From contig NC_089763.1 of the NCBI RefSeq assembly GCF_040412425.1, positions 58,950,415-59,014,414 of the forward strand: 64,000 nucleotides of DNA, given 5' to 3'. The notes under the pieces were generated by a model. That model did not search any database. It had not been told where the DNA came from and saw only the letters and a list, made by a program, of their open reading frames with translations. The translations under genes were made by a program, and so were the position numbers. Shown here in pieces: positions 51,572 through 64,000 of the stretch. Numbering within the stretch: the stretch's first letter is position 1; each line of letters begins with the position of its first letter. The DNA is from Macrobrachium rosenbergii. Its lineage: Eukaryota > Arthropoda > Malacostraca > Decapoda > Palaemonidae.

Positions 51572-52486
51572 TGTAAAGAAGTTTATTATCATTATCTTTG
51601 TAATGTTTGTTATAGTAACATTTTGTTGTTTCTTCTTATTTGAATTAGTTTTATATATCCTTTATACAGTAGTTGCTTTATCGTTTCTGGCTTAGTTCTT
51701 TTCTAGCACTCTGCTAGGCCTGAGTTCGAGTCTCCGGCCGGCCAATGAAGAACAAGAGGAATTTATTTCTGGTGATAGAAATTCATTTCTTGGTATAATG
51801 TGGTTCGGATTCCACAATAAGCTCTATGTCCCATTGCTAGGTAACCAGTTGGTTCTTAGCCACGTAAAATAAGTCTAATCCTTCGGGCCAGCCCCAGGAG
51901 AGCTGTTAATCAGCTCAGTGGTCTGCTTAAACTAAGGTATACTTAACTTTTGGCTTTGTTTGTTGTTAGTTGTTAGAGTCTCAGGAGGCTTAGGAAGACA
52001 CAGTGCAGTTTTCTTACTTCATTAACACACTAGTTAAATAATACAGTATATATACAAGTTAAGTAGTATGACTACGAATCGAAGTATGAGCCTTTCTTGA
52101 ATCTTCTTAACCCACAACTGGTGAGGCTCTCTACCTCACTCCGCTAAGGCTGTCGAATATTCTCTATTTGCTTCTTTCCCTTCAAGCTTGCTTTCTCGAA
52201 GGTTCTTCAAAGGAAATGTCCATCTCACCAGTAGGCGGACAATTGCTTCTGTTCTGCCTTGTAGTCGTCCTTATTGGTTGAAGATTATCTAATGATGTCA
52301 CTTGGGTGTGATTAATGGACTTAATTACTCCTTTGTGGTTGGGACTAATGATGTCACCAGAAGTCTTCAGGTTCACGAAAGTTGAAAGGTCAGGTCACAG
52401 GTGAGACAGGTAGGCAGTTTTTAATGGTTGCGCTTAGATTATTCTGGCACCAGTGGTTTGGCTAGATACGACACTTCCTGATCATT

Positions 52487-52557
<71 letters not shown>

Positions 52558-52644
52558 TTTGTCTATTAATGGTTCTCTCATTTATTTTTCCTCTCTTTTA
52601 TATTTACGCTATTCCTAACTAATATTCTCCTAGCTATCATTACA
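51572..52644 (-). repeat. 3' LTR of env-bearing retroelement, with SINE inserted
   Basis: Plus-strand limits TGTAAAGAAG...TATCATTACA, matching the partner at 58077-58768. It is about 380 bp longer because of a block (51630-52035) that includes SINE-A copy 3. Shared parts such as atgactacgaatcgaagtat and cagtaggcggacaattgctt are about 93% alike by eye. A (TC)n run at 52494-52553 is longer than in the partner. Confidence 0.85.
51690..51950 (+). mobile_element. tRNA-derived SINE (family A), copy 3, inside the LTR
   Basis: Head with B-box-like gagttcgagtctcc at 51722-51735, body cggattccacaataagc, tail aaggtatacttaac. The A box is not clear. It is absent from the partner LTR, so it came after the retroelement. 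I could not define target-site duplications. Confidence 0.85.
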
Positions 52645-52939
52645 TCGCTTGGTCACCTACCAAACATTGTCTTCAATGTTTAACTAAACATAATAAAATG
52701 GATAAAACAGTAATAATTAAATTGGCAATAAAATGTAATAATGGACATAATAAAAATTGTTTCTCCAATTGTGGAGGAAAAGACATAAGTTCATTAAAGT
52801 ATTCTTAAAATATAATCATATTAAAATATTAAATATATCAGATTATAAGTATATTAATTCTTAAGTATATTAAATGAACAGTCAGAACAATAGACATTTG
52901 AAATTATCATCATGTAACAAATGATGTTAACATCAATTG
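52645..52939. other. retroelement 3' untranslated part
   Basis: A+T-rich sequence between env and LTR. I see no clear polypurine tract next to the LTR on the minus strand. Confidence 0.5.
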
Positions 52940-54364
52940 TCAATTTTTGTTATTTTTGAGTTCTGTCAATATCCCTTGTATTTTTCTGATAATAAGATGT
53001 TTCACTATTAGGATAAACAAAATAACAGTTATTACTATTGCCACTAGATTTACTAATGATAAAATTGGGGAGACAGTTTCTTTATAGTAGAAATATTCAT
53101 CAACATAGTTAAAATTTTCAAGTTTCTTTAATTCTAACTGAGACAACTTAAATTCATCTATTTTATATGAGTAATTTTTATATGGAACATGTTTGTTAAA
53201 TTTATATGTTATGAAAAGATGGGGTTCATAATATAATTGGTTTGCTATAACTAACTGACATGATGTTGTAAAAGATTTAACATTTTTAAACTTTATTTCT
53301 GGACTAATGTTGTGACATTTAATTTTAGCTACAACAGTATTTAGTGAAAATACAAAAATTTCTTAATCAATTATCAATGCTTCAAAGGTTTATCATAGTT
53401 TGTGCCTTGTGGTACATACAGGGGGTTATCAAAATTACATATATATTCCTGTTCTTTAACAGAATACACTCATTAAATTGTTTATCAGTGAAGAATGATA
53501 ATAGTAGAGTGTGTTCTTCTAATGCAAAATGCCTGATTGTTCTTGTTTAATGATTATTTGTTTATCAGTTATCATAGGAAATGGATACACAGTAATGTGT
53601 TTGTGAACCTAGTATTGAAAGGTACAACTAAAATAATTTTATCATAAAGCACTTTGGCACTTATTACATTGTAGTACATGAATACATCTTCCTCAAGTGG
53701 CTGAAAATGTTTTTCCATGATGCAAAACTTAATAGTGTCTTCTAATTCTTTAGGAGTGATTAGTGTTGGGCTCAAAATACCTTTATAAGCAAGCAAAATG
53801 GCATTTGATATGTTTTTATGTTCCTTAATATCACTTCACTTTCTAGAGTAAATGTATTTAAAAACTATGTTTTCCAACTTATTCAGTTCTTTTGTTACAT
53901 TCTGATTGATTTGATGTATAAAAATTTTCAGTTTTCTGTTTGTTTTGCATTTTGACTGTGTGAGGTAATCACTTTATTTAACACTGTGCCTCTTGCTGCT
54001 GCCCATTTTTCCAGTCTGTCTATTCTTTCTTTTCCGTGTTCTACATTTGCTTTGGTAGCAACTCCAAATAATGTGTTCAAAGCAGTTCCAATGAAGGGTA
54101 AGAGGGATCTCTTTGACCTTTTGTTCACGGTATTTTCTATTTCTGTGTTTAATTTTTCAAATAATTTTATAACACTGATTTAATGTCCCTTTGAATTGCA
54201 TATGATGTTTTCTCAATATTTAACACTGTGGTTATGTCTATACTAATGATTCCTAAGTCTTGGATCATTTTGACTTTTCCATGTCTCTTTACCAGTGATC
54301 CCTTTCTTATCTCCACCTCTGAAGAGATGAGTCCAATTATAACTAGTGCTGTGATGAGCTGCAT
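52940..54364 (-). pseudogene. env: envelope fusion protein (F-like) of an endogenous retroelement, broken
   Basis: Env homologue of the errantivirus/baculovirus F type; membrane fusion role is inferred from the family. In order on the minus strand: 54364-54167 starts with a hydrophobic signal-like leader (MQLITALVIIGLISS). 54128-53928 has a furin-type RSKR site at about 54119-54108, directly followed by a hydrophobic Gly-rich fusion-peptide-like stretch and a coiled-coil-prone segment. 53796-53572 is a mid-ectodomain piece (GILSPTLITPKEL). 53146-52940 ends with a ~23-residue transmembrane helix and a basic tail. At least three frame breaks and several stops separate these pieces, so no full protein can be made. 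Confidence 0.75.
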
Positions 54365-54462
54365 TTTTGCATCTGTAAGAATAGACTTTTAACAGATTTT
54401 CTTTATATATAGGTTTCACTACATACATTATATTTATGATATTTTTAGTCCAACACTAGTAT

Positions 54463-54468
<6 letters not shown>

Positions 54469-54536
<68 letters not shown>

Positions 54537-54540
54537 TTTT
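54469..54540. repeat. (TA)n microsatellite with T-run
   Basis: TA to about 54528, then T12. Confidence 0.95.
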
Positions 54541-55029
54541 CATGATGTTGCCTTGTAATACATACATCCTCCTATAATTTTGACATATTTACTTTGTTTC
54601 ATGTATTATGTGTAATGATAATGGTTGTTGAAGTATCATATTTAGTTTGGCATCAGATCTCAAAAGAACTAATGATTAAGTAACTTAATAGCGTAATTTA
54701 GAATTGATAATACAATTTTGATAGTAACTTAGTTTAGAACAAATATCTTTCTTGATAAAAGCGTACTATATGAACACGTGTGTGTGTCCAGCAAGGACTT
54801 GTTTCATTTCAATTGTCATCAGTTGAGATAAGAGAGAGCGCTTTGTTTTGGGTTAGTGATGACAGGTTTGGAAAACAAATGCCGATTCGTCCCCATATGA
54901 GCAAGACGAGTGATTTAACGTTGTTACATTCCTTGTTCGAGTCACGCACGCCACTTTGAGAGAAAGAATACGTTTCTTGATCAGTTACACCATGTTTTGT
55001 AAGATTGTGTTCAAAACGTTTTGCTGGGA

Positions 55030-55150
55030 TGACGTCATTTTCCTTCTAGAAGCTTCTCCATTGTATCTCGCACCCAAAATGCTTTAATGACGTCACCTCC
55101 CTGCTTCTAGAACTTTTGTATCTCACACCCAAAATGCTTTAATGACATCA
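55030..55150 (+). promoter_or_regulatory. CRE and heat-shock-element-like cluster
   Basis: TGACGTCA at 55030-55037 and 55088-55095, and TGACATCA at 55143-55150, spaced 55-58 bp. TTCtaGAAgcTTC at 55044-55056 is a three-unit HSE match, and TTCtaGAA recurs at 55105-55112. The motifs sit in a ~55-bp tandem duplication (cacccaaaatgctttaatga twice). CREB/ATF and HSF bind such sites in animals; activity here is inference. Confidence 0.5.
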
Positions 55151-55220
55151 TGTAATTGTTTCACGTGTTACTGGAATCCTAAAATTTGTTTCATTCTGAT
55201 TTCTGAGACCAGTTGATTTG

Positions 55221-55223
<3 letters not shown>

Positions 55224-55289
<66 letters not shown>
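55224..55289. repeat. (TC)n microsatellite
   Basis: About 33 units downstream of the CRE/HSE-like cluster. Confidence 0.97.
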
Positions 55290-55291
<2 letters not shown>

Positions 55292-56305
55292 CTTAGAAAG
55301 AGATTACTTTTAATGTAGTGTTTTGTGGTCACGTATTAGCATTAACTTTTGAGATCTGAATTTAGTAAAGTTATTTAGTTTGTAACGGCGCCTGGTAAAA
55401 AGTGTGTTTTGTGGTAACGCAGCTGCAGCAAGTGATTTACAGAGGTTTTTACAAGTTTGTATAAGGTAACGTGAATTTTACTTATTAATACCATGGTATG
55501 ATAAGTTAGGAAATTTTGACCAAGTGAAATCATTATTGATAAATCTTGTGTGTATTTTTGTGTGTTTTTCTATTTACAATCTCTTTATATTTTCACATTT
55601 TTTATGTTTGTGATGTAACATTTATTTACGTAACATATTAAATATTTCTTGGTAATTTAACATCGCATACTTGATTTGATGTTTCATTTGTTAAGATTTT
55701 CTTTTTAAATCTTGAGTAATTCTTGATAGTTTAAATTTTGCTTGATTAATTTAAATTCCTGATAAAGTTTTTATGAATTAGTTTTGTTTCATAATTTAAT
55801 TCAAGAATTAATTAAGTGTTGTGTTAATTTCAAGTAATAATAAATTTTTCAGATTGTGAATTTTAATTATAAACTTTGAATTTAAAAATAAATATTTGTA
55901 TTTAATATTTTTAAAAAAGTGTTTCATTTATTGATCACCAGTGAATAGGATTGATTGTGTGTGCATAAGGCAAAGTGATAAACATGTTTTGTTCTTTTAG
56001 TTTTGCTAAAGTGAATTAAGACCAGGGAAATAGTTAGAGTTTTTTTGATGGAGTGATGCCCTTCTACTCTAGAATATTTCTAGTTTAATTTTTGATACCT
56101 CACACATATTCTGATAGACTTAGTTTGATTTTTCAAGTAATAAATAAGTTTTTCTTAAGGGATCACTGTTACCTTTAGAGTACTCAGTCGTAATAATTAA
56201 TGTTATGAGAGTTCAGGTATCTGGCTGAAGTGAGGTATATTTTTGAATTTTGAGATTAGTTGTGTAATAACCAGGTACTTGATACGCATCGTGACAATAT
56301 ATACA

Positions 56306-56802
56306 TATTTAACTCTGTCGGTTTCGTAGATTATATTTTTTGTTTACAACATTATCTACAGCAATTTCATGTCTTATGTTATCTATAACTTTTGTGGACC
56401 ATGGGTCTGTTTTTACTACTTTTATATGATTCCAGTGAACTACTTTTTCCTTTAGATCACTTTCATTAATTACTCTGTATTTGTTTAATTTTACACTTCT
56501 ACAACTCTATATGGTCCAGTGAACTTGGGAGAAACCTTTACATTTGGCCCTTCTTGAACATGATTTTGTACATAAATTTGAGTACCTACTGTAATGTTTG
56601 GTTTAATGGTAGTTTTATTATAATATTTGGCATGAGTGTTATGAACCTCTTTTAATTTTGCCCTTGTTTTCATGATTGTCTCGTAAGTGCGTCTGGTCTT
56701 CCATGCAACATAGTCATCATAGTTATAAGTATGTCTGAGTGGTGTTGCATCGTCTAATAATGTGATCATTGCTTGCTCCATTGTTCTAAATTGAAATGTG
56801 TT

Positions 56803-56853
<51 letters not shown>

Positions 56854-56985
56854 GCTATTTGTGTTATTAGTGTTTGTAATTTCATGAGTTAATGATATTC
56901 GTGAACTTGGCACTGGAATTCGACTATGTCTAACTGTTGTTGGTCTTAAATTATAAGGGCTATTTCTAATAGTATTCAACAATTC
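56306..56985 (-). pseudogene. pol: integrase C-terminal part of env-bearing retroelement, fused to a polyasparagine segment
   Basis: Minus strand. 56755-56491 encodes the end of a Ty3/gypsy-type integrase with KFTGPYRVVEV (GPY/F module) at its end. After a one-base frame change near 56495 it continues to about 56306 (VINESDLKEKVVHWNHIKVV and YNLRNR). Upstream, an (ATT)n run at 56803-56852 reads as polyAsn, preceded by SPYNLRPTTVRHSRIPVPSS, which I cannot place and which may be Gag or another pol part. The catalytic integrase core, RNase H, RT and protease are absent, so a large deletion lies at or near the polyAsn. Confidence 0.75.
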
Positions 56986-58057
<1,072 letters not shown>

Positions 58058-58075
58058 ATCCCACCGCTGCCACCA
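58058..58075 (-). promoter_or_regulatory. primer binding site complementary to tRNA-Leu
   Basis: On the minus strand TGGTGGCAGCGGTGGGAT is complementary, over 18 bases, to the 3' end of a eukaryotic tRNA-Leu (AAG type, ...ATCCCACCGCTGCCACCA). It lies one base inside the 5' LTR, which proves the minus orientation of the element. Confidence 0.8.
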
Positions 58076-58076
58076 A

Positions 58077-58637
58077 TGTAAAGAAGTTTATTATTGTTAT
58101 CTTTGTAATGTTTGTTTTAGTAACGATTTGTTACTATAACAAAGTAAAATAATACAGTATATATACATGTTAAGCAGTATGACTACGAATCGAAGTATGA
58201 GCCTTTCTTGAATCTTCTTAACCCACAACTGGTAAGACTCTCGACCTCACTCAGCTAAGGCTGTCAAATATTCTCTATCTCCTTCTCTCCCCTCAAGCTT
58301 GCTTTCTCAAAGGTTCTTCAGAAGAAATGTCCATCCCACCAGTAGGCGGACAATTGCTTCTGTTCCGCCTTGTAGTCGTCCTTATTGGTTGAAGATTATC
58401 TAACGACGTCCCTTGGGTGTGATTAATTGACTCAATTCCTCCTTTGTGGGTGGGACTAATGATATCACCGGAAGTCTTCAGGTTCCGGCGAAAGTTGAAA
58501 GGTCAGGTCACAGGTGAGACAGGTAGGCAGTTTTTAATGGTTGTGCTTAGATTATTCTGGCACCAGTGTTTTGGCTACATACTCATGACACTTCCTGATC
58601 ATTACTCTCTCTCTTTCTCTGTCTCATTTCTCTATTA

Positions 58638-58678
<41 letters not shown>

Positions 58679-58768
58679 CATCATTTGTCTCTTAATGGTT
58701 CTCTCTCATTTCTTTTTCTCTTTTATATTTACGCTTTCCTAACTAATATTCTCCTAGCTATCATTACA
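58077..58768 (-). repeat. 5' LTR of env-bearing retroelement
   Basis: 692 bp, TG...CA in the plus sense, pairing with 51572-52644. It holds CT-rich and (TC)n segments near its plus-strand right end. Confidence 0.85.
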
Positions 58769-58779
58769 CACACACACAC

Positions 58780-58935
58780 ATATACGAGTATATATATATA
58801 TATATATACATATATACACACACATATATATATATATAATGTGTGTATGTATGTATGTATTCATCAGTATTTTCAGAAATGTATGTCGTATAGTAAGACA
58901 TTAACAGATTTATTCTTCCATTCCACTTGCTGTCC
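58780..58935 (-). repeat. short (TA)/(CA) tract and dispersed repeat (right flank)
   Basis: Microsatellite to about 58860, then tcatcagtattttcagaaat and agtaagacattaacagattt. The latter is the inverted counterpart of 51335-51412. Confidence 0.65.
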
Positions 58936-58936
58936 A

Positions 58937-59055
<119 letters not shown>

Positions 59056-59085
59056 GATTATTATCACTTTTGTACGTGATTCATT

Positions 59086-60395
<1,310 letters not shown>

Positions 60396-62520
60396 TGTTC
60401 TTCAGCATTAATTTTTATATTTTTTATCTTATCTAAATTCAGTCCTGGAATGGATCAGATTCAGGGCTAGATTAGCAATAGTATAAGCGTATGATCTTAC
60501 AAAATACAAAGGTTACTAGTTATAACATGATTATGAAATTCATCATCATATTTTATACATGCTATTATTACATTCAAAACAACGTTCATCACAACAATTA
60601 GTACTTAATTTTTAGGCAAACTAAGTGTAACTGAAGACATTTGAGCGAAGTGTTTTAGAAAATTTAATAGATATGATAAGTGTTTTTAATTGGGAAACTT
60701 GAAACTGAATCATATTCATATAAAGAAGCATGCTCAAAACTGAGGTGACATGATCCTTTTTGTAGCGTACAAAATCTCAAACTGAACGTAACGTTGCCAA
60801 GTAGTGTTAAACTTTATTATATTTCCAATGTCATTCATGTCGACAAGTTTGCGAATTCACAGCTAACACTATTTTTCCTATGGATATATAAATATGATCC
60901 CTTTTATGCATTGGGAAAATTCGTAACTTGTGTGATTTGAACTGATTTTTTTTTTTTTTATGTTGCTCAGCTCAAAGCAGTGTGATACGGTTAACCTTGC
61001 TGTCAGTGACAGCGCGCTTAACATGCTTCTCGGACTGGGCATCGTAACTACCTCTGCAGCATTATAACAGTAGACCTAATCAGCTTAACAGTCATAAAAA
61101 ATTTTTCAAAACAGAAATATGAAGGGCAACAAGTTTTCTTTGAATGTTGAAGTTTTAGGCTGTGTTCAAGCTCTGACTGTATGTTGTGAAGTGATTTATA
61201 GGCCTACAAAAATAATTTAACCCTTCTGAAATGTAATCTCTGTTATTAAAGAACTTATTTGTAGAGATTACCTGTTCCTTGAAGAATAAAAGATGATGAT
61301 TATTTAAATTATATGGAAAAGATGGCTGTTAATCGTAATATCTATTAGTATTAATATCAAGGCCCATGGAACAATTGTTTTTTAACTGGCTTAAAATATT
61401 TATTTTCTTGAAAGTCCCTCTGCTCGCTTTTGGTGTATAATTTATTCATTCATAAGGTGCCTTGAAGTGCAAGAATGTATGGATAACATCAAATGCTTTA
61501 TGGCCAGAAATTGTTAATATAGAGATATGAATGCTAAGTGTAATGTATTTATAGTAAGTAAAGAAATCCAACAACCTAGGTATAGGAACAAAATCTTGGC
61601 TTTAACAAAAGAATAACTTCATAGGCAGATAGTTGCTAGTGAACCATAATTTTTGAAGTTGTTAACAAATATTACATGAATAATTTTATTTTGATGAAAA
61701 TCCAAATATTCCTTTAACAAATATAAAATGAATGTTTTCATAGTTTCATTGTTGCTACTCATTGTAGACTTTTGTTGCTGCCACTCTAATGGTTGCGTCA
61801 CACAGGCTCCGCCCGCCCTTTGATATGGGTGGATGCGTTCTAGCTACAGTAATAATTCGTATTTGCGTATGTATATTTTTTCAGCGCTGATGTGTAAAAA
61901 CGATCAAACAGGGCTATTTCAAATTTTATAGTTGCATTTGCATTACAAGCAATATTAATGTTATGACAATTTTTTTCATTTTTTTTTTTTTATTATTTAA
62001 ACATTTGAACTGAGGTTTGATTATTTAAACATTTGAACTGAGGTTTGATGATGAAATTTTTTTGTGGAACGCATCGGCTATGAGTGAACGAAAGTTTTGA
62101 AATGTTTCGTAACTGTTTTTACGAAATTTGTCTACACGTGATATTTTCTTACAGTTTTATAATATATATGACAAATTTCACTCTTATGAAGCATATTAGA
62201 GACTTATTTGTTGAAATAATAAATTTTTGCATTGAAATAAGATAAAAATATGGAGCATGTTAGGTTCGTGAATTGTGAACGAATTCCTATGCAGTCATGT
62301 ATCCCTTAAGAGCCTAGTTGTATACACACACACTAACATACTAATTAACTAGAAGACTGCTGAAGGCATAGACATAGTGAAAGAATGGCTGGAGAGCATG
62401 ATGGGAGTGATACGCTGACTCTTTTGCATGAGGTATTTCTTTTTTCTTAGTATGTATCAACGATCACATAAGAGCAATAGATTGGGCACGGGATCCGATA
62501 AGTGAATACAGCCTGTGATC
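60396..62520. other. unassigned sequence, low in repeats
   Basis: No element recognised. A GC-box-like ggctccgcccgccc lies at 61806-61819. A short tandem (atttaaacatttgaactgag, twice) is at 61994-62045. Confidence 0.4.
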
Positions 62521-62528
62521 TCTACCTA

Positions 62529-62618
62529 CACCAAGATGGCAGCGGCCAAGGATGACTCACCCTAGTGGTGAGCGCTTTCTGACCCTAGCCAGCCAAGCCA
62601 CCTGTCAGTCTCTCAGTC
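62529..62618 (+). promoter_or_regulatory. candidate promoter: YY1-like site and doubled initiator
   Basis: ccaagatggcagcgg at 62531-62545 resembles the YY1/Pho motif. Two arthropod initiator matches TCAGTC lie at 62605-62610 and 62613-62618, about 90-100 bases before the ATG at 62705. No TATA box is seen. Motif-based inference only. Confidence 0.3.
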
Positions 62619-62704
62619 ACACAGCAGGTGCTATGTGTCTAGCCCGTTGGTGTCTTACTCTGTCTTGTTGTCTAGTAGACTGAACTAGTGCGCAAGGCCT
62701 TGCA

Positions 62705-62774
62705 ATGCCTATGTCTTGCATTGCTTTTGGCTGCTTCAGCGAGGGAAAGACTGAAGGCATTGCTTATCCCACAG
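62705..62774 (+). CDS. candidate first coding exon, THAP-like start
   Basis: The ATG at 62705 opens MPMSCIAFGCFSEGKTEG, running to cccacag|gtgaga with a strong splice donor at 62775. The SC-x4-C spacing and the ATG-to-Cys distance resemble the start of THAP zinc fingers (C2CH DNA-binding domains). The remaining Cys and His would have to come from downstream exons outside or later in this window; I did not find them. In favour are the initiator-like motifs upstream and the repeat-poor setting. Against: the exon is only 70 nt, and THAP sequences also occur in P-type transposases. Confidence 0.3.
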
Positions 62775-63374
62775 GTGAGAATGAAAATATTAGCCAAACT
62801 GTAGAAGCAATTTTTTTTTAATATAATTAAAAAGATTTAACTCTTTAGCTACAGAGTAACTTTTTCAAGTCACGATTTAAAGCTTATATAAACATTTCAA
62901 CTTCATTTAACTGTAAAAAATATAAAGAACCAGTTATTAATGTTTGAATGATACTGTTAGAGTTCATAACTATATTTTTCACTTATGTCAAGTTTCAAAA
63001 CTTTATCTTATTCCTAAGTAGGTTAGATCACAGAATATTTGATGATCGAGCCCTAAAAATTTCTACTACTCCGAGCCCGGCTTGGTGCTTCTATCCTACA
63101 CCAAGATGGCGGCGATGGCTACATCTCCCGTAATGCTTGTTAAAGGCTGTTCTTAGGTGATCGTTGGTATGTATATGTGCCATAGACTCAAAATACACTC
63201 AGTACTTCTTAGTAATTGAACCCCAAGTAAGATCATTCTTGTTAAAAATTGAAGTGAAGTTTTAAAATTCACCTCCGTGCTTACATGTATATCACTAATT
63301 TCAGTTTTTTCATAGCAATCTGGTATTACTCTGTGTATAATATAGCTGCAGTTCAGTCAACTGCGTGACTAATG

Positions 63375-63378
<4 letters not shown>
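62775..63378. other. putative intron or intergenic sequence
   Basis: No element recognised except the repeated YY1-like site at 63096-63113. Confidence 0.4.
63096..63113 (+). promoter_or_regulatory. YY1-like motif, second copy
   Basis: ctacaccaagatggcggc contains the canonical CAAGATGGCGGC (63102-63113). Its first 15 bases are identical to 62526-62540. The ATG inside opens a 16-codon frame only. Confidence 0.4.

Positions 63379-63424
<46 letters not shown>
63379..63424. repeat. (TC)n microsatellite
   Basis: About 23 units. Confidence 0.97.
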
Positions 63425-63427
<3 letters not shown>

Positions 63428-64000
63428 TAGCCGAATTCTCTGGGAATTGTACTTTTTCAGTTCTCGTTCGCCTTTAATTATATTACCAAACTCTGGCTGA
63501 TGGGTTGCATCGCTTTTCTCTTTCACGTGTTTAATTCCATTACCACATTCTCTAATGCTCTGGGTTTGTTTTACTACGTTGTGCTGTAAATTGGATTGTC
63601 AAGCGTTTCTCTTTATTGTGTGTAATTTGTACTGATGTTTCCGCTGCGTTATTTATTTTGCTGGTTTACTCACTAGTTCGACCTAGGATCCAATTCATTT
63701 TCTGTTCTCTGATAAATAAATAATGACACTTTGATTTCCTGCACACACGCAGAGATTTCACTGGACGCCTCTTCCCCTTGAGGATGGGGCTCCTGTCCGA
63801 AGTGTGGTATCCTTCAAGTTTGCAGCAAAGATTTCTCGGATTTACACTTCCTCCAACAGGGGCATCTTTAAAGGAAAATCAAAATAACAGTCACTTCCAC
63901 ATTCATCCCTTGACTGTTGATTCAAGTCGAACATCCTCTGCAGAAATATAACGGAAAATCTGCTGCTAATATTCATAAAATTCCGAAAATTTCCGGATCA
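63425..64000. other. unassigned sequence to window end
   Basis: An imperfect inverted repeat (ttgaggat...atccttcaa) lies at 63778-63820. No gene is seen. Confidence 0.4.

Larger units (their letters stand above)
54365..56305. other. insertion or spacer between pol and env remnants
   Basis: About 1.9 kb where pol and env would normally be close. It holds (TA)n at 54469-54530 with a T-run, the promoter-like cluster at 55030-55150, (TC)n at 55224-55289 and an A+T-rich remainder. No coding similarity is seen. It may include a separate plus-strand LTR or promoter. Confidence 0.5.

Noticed and set aside
63778..63820. ttgaggat...gaag...atccttcaa as a hammerhead-like element
   Set aside because: The stem is short and imperfect, and no second copy is present in the window to show conservation.

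Overview
The window is eukaryotic, almost certainly nuclear DNA of a decapod crustacean. It is A+T-rich, has no operons, and contains two dozen long (TA)n tracts, several grading into (TG)n or (CA)n. It also holds (CT)n and (ATT)n runs and tRNA-derived SINE families of the kind I associate with shrimp, prawns and crabs. The species cannot be fixed from sequence alone. I see no intact protein-coding gene, rRNA, tRNA gene or CRISPR array. Nearly everything recognisable is a transposable element or a simple repeat.

Layout. 1-3.2 kb is mostly unassigned, with a direct duplication and a LINE scrap. 3.2-5.8 kb holds a SINE, then a CsRn1-like Ty3/gypsy fragment in an odd order (3' interior end, LTR, gag-protease-RT start). 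8.2-9.4 kb and 18.6-19.35 kb are inverted relatives of one element built around ~140-bp tandem core repeats. 12.2-15.6 kb has two APE-type LINE fragments head to head. 19.5-20.1 kb is an inverted set of tRNA-derived SINE copies. 21.4-22.6 kb is the 3' part of an R2/R4-like LINE with its poly(A) tail. 26.6-27.0 kb, 38.5-38.8 kb and 44.7-44.85 kb are foldbacks. 31.9-34.7 kb is bounded by inverted repeats with hairpin tips. 36.8-38.1 kb and 59.1-60.2 kb are two different Penelope-like elements whose terminal repeats are inverted and contain the end of the GIY-YIG nuclease gene. 39.6-44.2 kb is a nearly complete but dead CsRn1-like gypsy element. 46.2-47.1 kb is a decayed RT relic of another Penelope-type clade. 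49.0-51.3 kb is a third tandem-core element with a 32-bp minisatellite. 51.6-58.8 kb is an env-bearing LTR retroelement (minus strand, tRNA-Leu primer site) with most of gag-pol deleted and a promoter-like segment lodged in it. 60.4-64 kb is low in repeats and holds the only candidate host-gene sequence: an initiator-like cluster, a short first exon starting like a THAP domain, and a strong splice donor at 62775.

How it fits together. The elements are nested and mutually inverted. (TA)n tracts sit at the outer edges or loops of most foldbacks and tandem-core elements, so the tracts look tied to element ends. Catalytic acidic residues of the gypsy RT and integrase and of one LINE RT have been lost by G-to-A changes at former CpG positions. 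That suggests methylation-type decay.
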